NCBI RefSeq assembly: GCF_000210295.1
Contig: NC_026742.1
Span: 558,001-622,000 of the forward strand
DNA from: Trypanosoma brucei gambiense DAL972
Taxonomy: Eukaryota > Euglenozoa > Kinetoplastea > Trypanosomatida > Trypanosomatidae
DNA: 64,000 nucleotides
Reading direction: 5' to 3'
Shown here: in pieces, positions 11,407 to 19,434 of the stretch
Numbering within the stretch: position 1 is the first letter of the stretch
Layout: the number at the start of each line of letters is the position of its first letter
The notes under the pieces: model-generated
Database searches by the model: none
What the model was told of the DNA's origin: nothing
The model's input: the letters and a program-made list of their open reading frames with translations, nothing else
Position numbers and translations under genes: made by a program

Positions 11407-11753
11407 ATGCCTTTTGCGACCATACAACAACCTACGCGTAATCGGCTACACTTATGCCTGAGCTGGTCGTGCGTAGGTCGCGTGTCTTTAAGAATGGTGC
11501 TGCAGGCGCTTTCATGAATGCGGGGCGTTTAAGTTTTCACACTCCCGAAGGGCGGGATTATCGATACGAAGCGTAACATCTAGCTCTGAAAATGCGACCT
11601 AATCCCTATGCTCAGTCCGACAAACTCCCGAAAAAGTCTATGGTGCACGAGAAAGTCGAAAGGCCACCTATAATGGCTACCAACCGTCACTCCCCTCACG
11701 GGGCGGGGGCTCAGATTATGATAAACATCTCGAGGAGGGGCCGGAAGCGGTGA
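11407..11753 (+). pseudogene. Possible decayed small gene, interrupted frame
   Basis: Three short ATG-started frames lie close together here: 11407-11517, 11454-11576 (40 codons) and 11592-11753 (53 codons). The last two are in the same frame and separated only by a TAA and five codons, so one change would give a frame of about 99 codons. The composition is mixed and protein-like (VRRSRVFKNG, HTPEGRDYRYEA, PIMATNRHSPHG). I recognise no family. It may be a broken gene, a sequencing error in a real one, or chance. Confidence 0.25.
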
Positions 11754-11967
11754 ACTTTGCACGTGGCTGGGTGCGAGAACACGTTTGAATTCTTCACGAG
11801 GTCACTAGTTTGTAATATGGGGGAACGAATCACTCATATGGTTGTTACAACGCTATGCAGCTTGAGTGCTCATTTCTTCGTTTGTATGTACCAGATGTTA
11901 TGTGAGAGACCAGCTTTTCAGCTGTTTCTCAAATAATTGACGGACCTTCGTGAGCGATTGTACTTTT

Positions 11968-12028
11968 TTTTTCCACCGTTTCGATGCTATTTTTTGTCCT
12001 TTCCCCCTTTTTGAACGCCAACTTTTAG
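11968..12028 (+). promoter_or_regulatory. Predicted trans-splice acceptor of HYLS1-like gene
   Basis: A T/C-rich tract with an unbroken run of eight or more T is followed by TTTTAG, with the AG at 12027-12028. There is no ATG between this AG and the ATG at 12120, which supports that start. Confidence 0.6.
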
Positions 12029-12119
12029 TGAAATTAGTTGTACTTACTGTTGCATCAGGCGGCAGCAACCTAGATTGGATCGGACGAATCACATTGGCAC
12101 CGAGTACTACCCCCCACTG

Positions 12120-13172
12120 ATGCTCTCCGGTGTGTATGGTCCGCAAGCCGAAGGGGCACGCCAAATGTTAGCGACTTTGGGATACGATAATCCCTCATCC
12201 GAGGACATCGCACTCACGCTACAGCAAATGGGTGAGGCTCGGGCTTTTAGAACGCAACATGTCGCAACACAGCGGGGCACTCCCGATCAAACTGGCGTCT
12301 CACCCCCGCGCGGGGCATACGACACCACGATGAGCCCGCGGAACAGCGGTCAATCACCGGTAGGACGTGGTGGTGTACTGAAGGGCACCACCGCAACACC
12401 AGATGATGTGCGGCACGTGCGGGCAAAACCGCCACCGGTGGATTTCCGCGACTGCTTCGATTATCGCATGCACGAACGAGCACCTGGGCGAGTGTCCGTG
12501 GGAGGTATCCTGAAACGTGGCGGTGGTGAGAGGTCTAACAGGCGGTACGTTGACCCCGTCGACGGGCCGATTGCCGGTACCGTAGGGAAGGACCCATGGG
12601 GTCGTTTTCGCTTTGTGTCGACGGGAGATCGTATAACTCCTGAAGACCGCATAGAGCAGCACCTCCGACAACACGAAAAGGGACTCACCGCCCCACTCGG
12701 GGGGAGACGCACCAGTGAAACTAGGGAATACCCCGCTAGAAAGGGGAGGAGGAACAACGTCAGTAGGGGGCAAGACGAAGAGGACGAGTATTCTGACTAC
12801 GTAGATGACTACTATGATGACGAGGGTTTCGGAGGAAATCTGGAGATGTTCTACGGTGGCCGTCCGCCCACTGCAGTAACACCCTCCATGACACTACGGC
12901 TCGGTAACAAGTTTGCACTTGATCAACGAAGCGCAAACACGATGTACAACTTTACTGGCGATAGTCGGTACAAGTACCGTAGTGGGCCCGGGGCACCTTT
13001 GTCCACTGTGTTGGGACCAAATGGGTCAACACTACGGAACCGTGCGGATCCGGTGCGACGGGGGCAGGAAATGCGTGAATTGTGGAAAAAGGATAGCTTC
13101 CTCGCCCAGCATGGCAGGAAAGAGGATCGCTGGAGGGTAAGGCAGACCATGCTAAGCCGCAGCCTCCAATGA
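12120..13172 (+). CDS. HYLS1: HYLS1-like centriole/basal-body protein
   Basis: The protein has 350 residues from the first ATG after the splice tract. The last 44 residues carry the HYLS1 C-terminal signature: ADPVRRG, then W-K-K about 13 residues later, then RWRVRQTM. This follows the family pattern of DPV, a tryptophan and a terminal RWxVRxxM. Near the N-terminus, MLATLGYD (about residues 16-23) resembles the short N-terminal element of HYLS1. The middle is rich in Arg, Gly and Pro with an acidic, tyrosine-rich patch (residues about 220-240) and is probably disordered. HYLS1 is a centriolar protein needed for cilium assembly in animals; a basal-body role here is inferred. T. brucei builds one motile flagellum, so the presence of HYLS1 is reasonable. 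Confidence 0.75.
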   Translation: MLSGVYGPQAEGARQMLATLGYDNPSSEDIALTLQQMGEARAFRTQHVATQRGTPDQTGVSPPRGAYDTTMSPRNSGQSPVGRGGVLKGTTATPDDVRHVRAKPPPVDFRDCFDYRMHERAPGRVSVGGILKRGGGERSNRRYVDPVDGPIAGTVGKDPWGRFRFVSTGDRITPEDRIEQHLRQHEKGLTAPLGGRRTSETREYPARKGRRNNVSRGQDEEDEYSDYVDDYYDDEGFGGNLEMFYGGRPPTAVTPSMTLRLGNKFALDQRSANTMYNFTGDSRYKYRSGPGAPLSTVLGPNGSTLRNRADPVRRGQEMRELWKKDSFLAQHGRKEDRWRVRQTMLSRSLQ

Positions 13173-13463
13173 GGCCGTATCGTTCTTTATTCTTGGAGTG
13201 GCTTGGTTCTTTTCCTTGTTAGTAAGATCAAAGGTGGGGACCACATCCCTCAGATGAAAAGCGGCGGAGGGAGGGAGAAAGGTGAAGGAGTGGAGGGGAA
13301 ACTTGGGGAGGAGTGGGCGTCCGTTCTAATTGCTGCTATGTAATAGAAGTATCCGGTACGTATTATTCATGTTCTTGTTTGTGGGTATCCACATTTTTCT
13401 TTGGTGCAGATACTTTTCCATCATGATTCCCTGTTTCAGAAAGGAGAAACTGCAGGTTCGTTT

Positions 13464-13601
13464 ATGATGTCCACGCCTGTTAGACCTGGGAAATTCGACC
13501 TCACTGCTTTCCCTTATCACCACTTTGCTCGTTTTCCCGTGCATCTCCCCGTTCCCACGGTCATGGGGGAAAATGAGTGTACACAAGACGACTGTCAGTA
13601 A
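13464..13601 (+). CDS. Candidate 45-residue microprotein
   Basis: An ATG-ATG start at 13464 opens a 45-codon frame. It follows a pyrimidine tract and several CAG/AG acceptors between 13391 and 13456, so a short mRNA could be made. A small upstream ATG frame at about 13422 would overlap the start if the first acceptor were used. The product has no recognisable motif. Length alone does not separate it from chance. Confidence 0.22.
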   Translation: MMSTPVRPGKFDLTAFPYHHFARFPVHLPVPTVMGENECTQDDCQ

Positions 13602-14790
13602 AGTTTAACAACAGACAAAGCCGAAGTGGGCTTACCTTAGGGAAATCAAGGGACAGCGTTCGACCCAGTAATGGCATGCCCCTTTACAACTGCAGTGCGG
13701 GTGGTACTTTGCGTCGCTGTACTCAAAATTCTGTGCGACGCCATTAATTTCCGCCGCTTCATTCGGGCACGGGTCACGTACGGTGGGGAAGGTGAAAGGG
13801 CTTCGAACTTCAACTAATGCCACGTAACATACTCGCGACGCATGCATAAGTACTAAAAGACAAACGAACGGCCGCCCCCGCAGGTTTGTCATTAGTGTGG
13901 CAATTATCGATTCTCCACCCCCACGGAAGCGCACAGATGCACACAAGCAGGCAGAGATACGCAAGTACAAACGCGGTTGTATGTGTGTGCAGGTGATGAA
14001 CTTCCCCTTTGCGTGCGCCGGCTCCACGAGGGCTATGAGCAACTGACTAGCGGAATGTGATTTCCGCTTTTTTTTTTCCAAGATGTTGGAGTGCCACCTC
14101 CACATCAGTAGAGGCAATATATATATATATACATTGGCAGCATCCCGTTCATTCACATCCTTATTAACGTGCGCGCTAGCTACGCGGTGGAGGGGAGGCA
14201 AGAAAGTGTTTATGGGAGTTATGCACTGAGGGGCAACTATCTTATCAAACCTGCCGCCTCCCTCCCCCCCCACGGCAAAACCGCACATAGCATTAGGTTA
14301 TTATTATGTCCTTTTGGGGCATTATTATCGTTTTTTTTCTTTTACTTGTCTTCCAGCGTTTGTTATAACTGATGGCATCGTGCACAATAAAATGTTTCAC
14401 CTTTCTTGTGTTGTTGCGCGCGCACGTGTGCATGCGGTCACCTCTTTCCCAGTAATGACAGTAGTGCCCCTTATTCATCAATTAATGAGTTGTTGTGCCG
14501 CAATGTGGAACTGTGTGAATCCATGAACGACTCTTCATGCTTGCAGACCGCATTATCGGGAGGGTTCTATCAGTTGTCCTTTTTCTCATGGTTACACATA
14601 TCTTTTCTATATCTTCTTCCCCATTCGATGAAAGTACGAAAAGGGACCCCTCGGCACGGGGTCTCGGAGGGGTATGTGGTGTGCACACGTTACGCATACA
14701 TATATACTTGTATGTATGTATTTGTTTTGCGTTTACCCCTTCCCCACTGCATTGACTTCTAGTATATGTTTTCCTTGAGAGGGGGGGGGT

Positions 14791-14792
<2 letters not shown>

Positions 14793-14832
<40 letters not shown>
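14793..14832. repeat. (TA)n microsatellite
   Basis: About 20 uninterrupted TA dinucleotides follow a run of nine or so G. Likely length-polymorphic between strains. Confidence 0.95.
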
Positions 14833-14835
<3 letters not shown>

Positions 14836-15219
14836 CTTTTCCTTTCTATGAGGCAAGTGGCCCTTATTGGTTGGAGGGTGATGAAACCTTGAGGCAAAGG
14901 GGGAAGTGACCACTTGGGGCTAACAACTGACGACAGGAGAAGCGGTGGTAATCACCATGGCGTGAGCGAAGTTATTGGAAATATCCTTTTATTAACACGG
15001 TGACTACATTAATTCTCTGCAGTGTTTTGTTGCCACGCAGATCAAGCATGTTGCAATGGGCATGGTTCCGTCAGTCCCTGGATATGTGCAAAAAAAAAAC
15101 AAATGCGTATACATACGTATATCTATATGTATGCGTGTGCAATTACACGTCCCCTTCGTTTCTTCACACCAAACTCTTAATGTTTCACAAGTGGTGAAAG
15201 CGGACCTCACGTGGAGGGA

Positions 15220-16116
15220 ATGAGACACGTGGGCTTTGGTCATCACACGCGGTTGAACCGCATTGGTAGGTGTGCTTTTCCTTTGATATTCCAGCACATA
15301 CGTCACTTCCCCATGGTGTTGATGGCGCCGTCAGCCGCTGTGCGATCCTATGTCACTAGTGAAATACCGCAACACGTAGCGGGTCTTGAGGAGATGCTGC
15401 CGAATTCGCTTCGTTGTCCAGAGTGTGGAAAACATTTTATGAGCGCCACAAACCTACTCTACCACCGTCGCACTCGTCACATGATCACCATAATCTCCTC
15501 CGCGCAGGAGAAGCTGGATCGCTTAAGAGAAGAGAATGCGAGACTGCGAGCAGAGCTTCAGCAGGCGCACATGCAACATCGGCAAACGACCCCCAATCAG
15601 CAGCCCATGAGTGGGACAACCGCTGGAGAACTTGACAAAACTCAACGCATTTTCCCGGCCGCCGTTCCAGAAGGGAAGGCACTGGGAATTAGTATGGCGG
15701 AGGTTCACAATCTTCGGGAGCATCCTTTCAGGGTGGGAACGGGATGTTCAGGGGTTCGCTGCGTTGGCGTCGTTTCGGACGACGTTGAAGTGGGTCACTT
15801 GGGAAGACATGAGGGCGGGACTGAGAGCGGGTTGGAGGTTTTACAGTTTACCCTCAAGTTGGAGGGATACCGCCAGCGGCGTACTGGCCGCTTAATGATG
15901 TACAATAACCTTGTCACAGTGCGCCTGATGTCACCACAGTACAGGGTTGAGAAGGGTGATGTTGTGCTTGTTATAGGGAACTATGGTTTGCATAGGTCGT
16001 TTGACCTGATATCTAAGCAATCAATGGAGAATTGTGTCTTGGAGGCGGGGTACATCGGGCTGTTGAAACGAGGCAGCCAGGCGGGTAATTCGGAGTACAC
16101 GCGGGAGGACGTTTAG
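15220..16116 (+). CDS. C2H2 zinc finger plus OB-fold-like protein, probably mitochondrial
   Basis: The protein has 298 residues from the ATG at 15220. The first 45 residues contain many Arg and His, no Asp or Glu, and end in a RSYVTS-like site, as in a mitochondrial presequence. A C2H2 finger follows at residues 66-87 (CPEC, then HRRTRH, spacing C-x2-C-x12-H-x4-H). A Leu/Glu/Arg-rich coiled coil spans about 95-125. The C-terminal 90 residues (LKLEGYRQRRTGRLMMYNNLVTVRL and GDVVLVIGNY type segments) look like a single-strand-binding OB fold. Finger plus SSB-like OB fold is the architecture of the KREPA proteins of the RNA editosome. It could be a divergent relative or another mitochondrial nucleic-acid-binding protein. 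An alternative start at 15313 would drop part of the presequence. Confidence 0.8.
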   Translation: MRHVGFGHHTRLNRIGRCAFPLIFQHIRHFPMVLMAPSAAVRSYVTSEIPQHVAGLEEMLPNSLRCPECGKHFMSATNLLYHRRTRHMITIISSAQEKLDRLREENARLRAELQQAHMQHRQTTPNQQPMSGTTAGELDKTQRIFPAAVPEGKALGISMAEVHNLREHPFRVGTGCSGVRCVGVVSDDVEVGHLGRHEGGTESGLEVLQFTLKLEGYRQRRTGRLMMYNNLVTVRLMSPQYRVEKGDVVLVIGNYGLHRSFDLISKQSMENCVLEAGYIGLLKRGSQAGNSEYTREDV

Positions 16117-16505
16117 GCATTCTAGCCATGACCTTCACAAAGCATTTTTTTTTTTTGACTTGTATTATTCCTCACATGATGCTACGGTAATGTTGTGAGA
16201 ACAATGTTTCGGGTGGGAGACGGGGGAGCCAAATTACATTTGCGGCAGCCGTGACACCAGATATTATTGTTATTACTATCCCCAGCGGTGTGTTGACTCT
16301 CTGCTGTTGTAAACGACGCGCGTGACACTCCCTATTCGCGAATCAAGCAAGTCATGTTCTCTTTTCCTTTTCCCTTTTTTACACATTGTTGTTTAATTAT
16401 CCATTTACTCCTTCTCTCTCCCCGTATATTCCCTTTTACCGCCGCCGTAAGCGGTAAACCGCAAGCGAACTGTAGGTATTCACCGCAGCGTGAAAGGGGA
16501 ATCAG
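16117..16505. other. Intergenic region with splice tract for channel gene
   Basis: No gene. A long pyrimidine tract at about 16350-16445 (TTTTCCTTTTCCC, then CTCCTTCTCTCTCCCC) precedes AG at about 16449 and is the likely trans-splice signal of the potassium-channel gene. Confidence 0.6.
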
Positions 16506-19142
16506 ATGTCGAAATCACGCGCGGTGGTGAAGTTTGGTGGCGACCAATCGAAGGAGACGGTTTCCTTCCGAAATTTCTTTGATGTGCTGAATCAACGGCA
16601 CAGCAACGTGTCCGTCTCAGGCCTGGCGGTGACCCTCTTGTTCGAGTTGCTCTCCATATCCATTTATGTGGAGGCATCTTTCTACGCCCATCCAACGTCG
16701 ATATACGATTTCAACTGGAAAACCGGCCGGTTCATTACCGTAGCGATCATCAACGCTATATTCTTTTCGGAGTGGATCGTAATGCTCTGGGTAGAGGAGC
16801 AGAAGGTGAGGTATTGCCTTTCTTTGTTGTCAATCGTAAATGCCCTGACGTGCTTGCCAATGGTTATTGTGGGTATTGGTGCAATTGTCAAGCCCACATG
16901 GCAAAGCGTATGGGTGCCCCTGTTTCTCCGCGTGTGGTGGCTGCGCAAATGCATTTTAGTCCTGCTCGACTATCCGCAGGTTGCGAAGTGGATGATGGAC
17001 ATAAGACGCGATATCTGTCGTTTCTTGATTACCATGCTTGCCGTCCTCTCCACGTGTGTTGGTATACAGCAGTTTGTGGAGACCTTGGCTGGGAATTACA
17101 TGGATCCGTTTTCGTCTCTCTACTGCATGGTCACCACTTTTGGGACGATTGGGTACGGTGACGTATCGCCGCAAACGGCACCGGGTCGGTTCCTTATGAT
17201 TGGCTTTCTTGTCGTGGCCCTCAGTTATTTCCTGCCCCTGTTCCAGCGGTTGGCACAAATTGGTCGAGACCACCTGAACTATAATGAATGTCACTCGTGT
17301 TGGGGAAGGAGGCCGCACGTCATATTCTCCGGTATTTTCACGGGGCTTGGGGCAGAAATCATATTGATGAATTTCTACGCCGGTTGGAGGAAGTACCTTG
17401 GTGTTAGAGTGGTACTTCTTTCTCCTGTCGACTTTCCTCCCGAGGTGAGGCTGTTAGCCGACATCCCTTGGCTCAGGAACCGCGTTGTACTCATGATTGG
17501 AGATTCAGCTAAGCAGGTGGATCTCATACGGGCTGACGCCGCGAACGCCGAGGCTATTTTCTTGTTCGGTGACACGGGTTCGGCAGCTTATCATGCCGAT
17601 TACCAGGTGATACAACAATCACTTGCCATACGCCAGTTCGATCCCGAACTCCCTCAACATCTGTACCTTCGAAGCGAGCGACATACCCGACACGTGGCGT
17701 CCTATGCTGCCAGTGTAGTGGAGGTTGAGAGGCTGTTGCATCACTTGTTGGGGCTCGGTGCTGCGGTCCCCGGGGCTGTACCCTTAATAATGAACCTTCT
17801 CCGAACGTACGAACCACTCAAAGTGAAGGGTACAGCTTCACGTCCGTGGATAGAGGAATATGAGTGGTCGCTGCAAAATGATATCCACTGTTTAGAGATG
17901 CAGCAAACGCTCAGAGGTTATAGTTTCCACAGTTTGGCAAGGCTGCTCCTCCAGCACAACGTCACGCCCATAGGCATTATCGATGAAAACGGCGAGGTGC
18001 AACTCAACCCGCATAGGATATCCTCTTCTGCAGTCAAACTTGTTGTAGTTGCCAAAGCCCTTCGGTCCGCCAGGAGTGCACTGGAGGCTGCGGAGGAAGC
18101 GCACTCTCAGACCTCATTTGGAGAACATACGGGTGAGGTGGAGGGAAAAGAACCATGCATCTACGGAATGGACCGCGAGGTGGCTGCCGGCGCATACTAC
18201 ACCTCCGATTTTCCCGGTCGGGAGGCCAAAAGTGGAGTTGAGGCGCTGCAGCTTGTGGATGATGCCTACGACTTCGAGAATCATTTTGTGGTTATCGACC
18301 TCTCGATGGCAAAAGCGAAGGCACCAGAAACAGAGGGGGCGCGAGAGGGATCCCTCAGCTCAGCTGCCATGGATGTCTTCCATGTGATGCGTTCCATCCG
18401 GCAGTCGTATCCACAAAATGATATTGTCTTGCTAACGAAAGACACCTCCTTCTCCGCCTACTTTGGGCGCTATTGGAATTCGGTCCCGGGTGCCATTCCA
18501 GTGAAATATATCGATGGCTGCGGATTGAACGCAAACGACCTCAGACGTTGCAACCTCAAGCGCAGCGCAGGTATCATCATTTTTTTTTCTGGGGACATTG
18601 GGGGTGCCTCTACTGGTGGACTCTCCCTTTTGGTCTTTCTTTCGGTTGCGTCCATTCTTCCTTCGTCGCATAACATACCCGTTGTGGTGGAACTGGACAG
18701 CACGCAGTATCTCTCCCTCTTTCCACCATATGCCGACGACCCGTATCTGTGCAGCAGGGCCGAATCTGATTTTGTATTTGAACCCAACTATGTTATCGGC
18801 AACGCCTTAAGTAGGCATATGTTTTTCCCATCTGTACACCGTACTTATTTTATGGACGAATTCGTTGACATTATTGACATGATGGTTAGTGGTGTGGATG
18901 AAAGGACGCCGTCACTCGGTCGGCTCCCGTTGCTCTTCACCACTGACTCGTTACACATTTATCAGGACGTAGTTGAATACTGCCTCAAACTCTGTTATCT
19001 ACCGATTGGTTTGCACCGTTGCATCTCGGACCCGGAAACCCCGTATATCAACGGCCAACGTTTTGTGCTCACAAACCCACCGGGGGATTTGATTGTTGAT
19101 CAGAAATGCGATGCCGTTTTCTACCTTCTACCGGCTAGTTGA
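16506..19142 (+). CDS. BK/Slo-like potassium channel with two RCK domains
   Basis: The protein has 878 residues. Several hydrophobic segments lie within residues 35-250. The pore contains TTFGTIGYGD, with the selectivity filter TIGYGD at 214-219, so it is selective for potassium. A weakly charged S4-like segment (LRVWWLRK) sits at about 138-145. The rest is cytosolic: an RCK-like domain at about 275-430 (HVIFSG, then VVLLS, then VVLMIGDS) and a second at about 595-800 (VVIDLS, then VLLTKD, then GIIIFFSGD). This order matches calcium- or ligand-gated BK/Slo channels. The acidic calcium bowl of animal BK channels is not evident, so the gating ligand cannot be read from the sequence. It is the last plus-strand gene before the convergent strand switch. 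Confidence 0.9.
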   Translation: MSKSRAVVKFGGDQSKETVSFRNFFDVLNQRHSNVSVSGLAVTLLFELLSISIYVEASFYAHPTSIYDFNWKTGRFITVAIINAIFFSEWIVMLWVEEQKVRYCLSLLSIVNALTCLPMVIVGIGAIVKPTWQSVWVPLFLRVWWLRKCILVLLDYPQVAKWMMDIRRDICRFLITMLAVLSTCVGIQQFVETLAGNYMDPFSSLYCMVTTFGTIGYGDVSPQTAPGRFLMIGFLVVALSYFLPLFQRLAQIGRDHLNYNECHSCWGRRPHVIFSGIFTGLGAEIILMNFYAGWRKYLGVRVVLLSPVDFPPEVRLLADIPWLRNRVVLMIGDSAKQVDLIRADAANAEAIFLFGDTGSAAYHADYQVIQQSLAIRQFDPELPQHLYLRSERHTRHVASYAASVVEVERLLHHLLGLGAAVPGAVPLIMNLLRTYEPLKVKGTASRPWIEEYEWSLQNDIHCLEMQQTLRGYSFHSLARLLLQHNVTPIGIIDENGEVQLNPHRISSSAVKLVVVAKALRSARSALEAAEEAHSQTSFGEHTGEVEGKEPCIYGMDREVAAGAYYTSDFPGREAKSGVEALQLVDDAYDFENHFVVIDLSMAKAKAPETEGAREGSLSSAAMDVFHVMRSIRQSYPQNDIVLLTKDTSFSAYFGRYWNSVPGAIPVKYIDGCGLNANDLRRCNLKRSAGIIIFFSGDIGGASTGGLSLLVFLSVASILPSSHNIPVVVELDSTQYLSLFPPYADDPYLCSRAESDFVFEPNYVIGNALSRHMFFPSVHRTYFMDEFVDIIDMMVSGVDERTPSLGRLPLLFTTDSLHIYQDVVEYCLKLCYLPIGLHRCISDPETPYINGQRFVLTNPPGDLIVDQKCDAVFYLLPAS

Positions 19143-19380
19143 TGCTGCCATGATGTTGTCTTCTTTTTTTTTCCTTCTGGCTGACACCGACGATGTGCAA
19201 GTGGGCACTTTGACGGTTGTGGTCGCTCGACTCGCCCTTGTGCGCCGCACACTAAAGATAACAATAATAACAATAACGTTAAAAATAAATCCTAGGAAGC
19301 TTTACCACATCTATCACCACCACCACCCTCCCCGGTGGGCCTTTTTTTTTCCCCCTTTTCTGGTGCCCCTCCCCCCCCCT

Positions 19381-19434
<54 letters not shown>

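Larger units (their letters stand above)
9045..12119. other. 3 kb region between eIF4A1 and HYLS1, no firm gene
   Basis: The first 700 bases after eIF4A1 are strikingly purine-rich (about 9160-9760, mainly A and G on the plus strand) and probably belong to the eIF4A1 3' UTR. GT and AC runs occur near 9335, 9895 and 10205, and a C tract at 10902. A pyrimidine tract at about 10942-10997 ending in GCAG looks like a splice acceptor, but only a 34-codon frame follows it (11025-11129). Small in-frame pieces at 11407-11753 are listed separately. A second strong pyrimidine tract at 11968-12028 serves the HYLS1-like gene. Confidence 0.5.
13173..15219. other. 2 kb intergenic region with TA microsatellites
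   Basis: No firm gene. It holds (TA)n runs at 14118-14131 and 14793-14832, a G tract just before the second, and several T-rich stretches. A possible 45-codon frame at 13464-13601 is listed separately. A 218-codon minus-strand frame (13632-14288) is judged to be chance. The tract at about 15149-15190, ending in CACAAG, is the likely splice acceptor for the next gene. Confidence 0.5.

Noticed and set aside
13632..14288. 218-codon minus-strand open frame with an ATG
   Set aside because: It runs against the plus-strand gene cluster, includes a translated TA microsatellite and has no recognisable motif. Probably chance.
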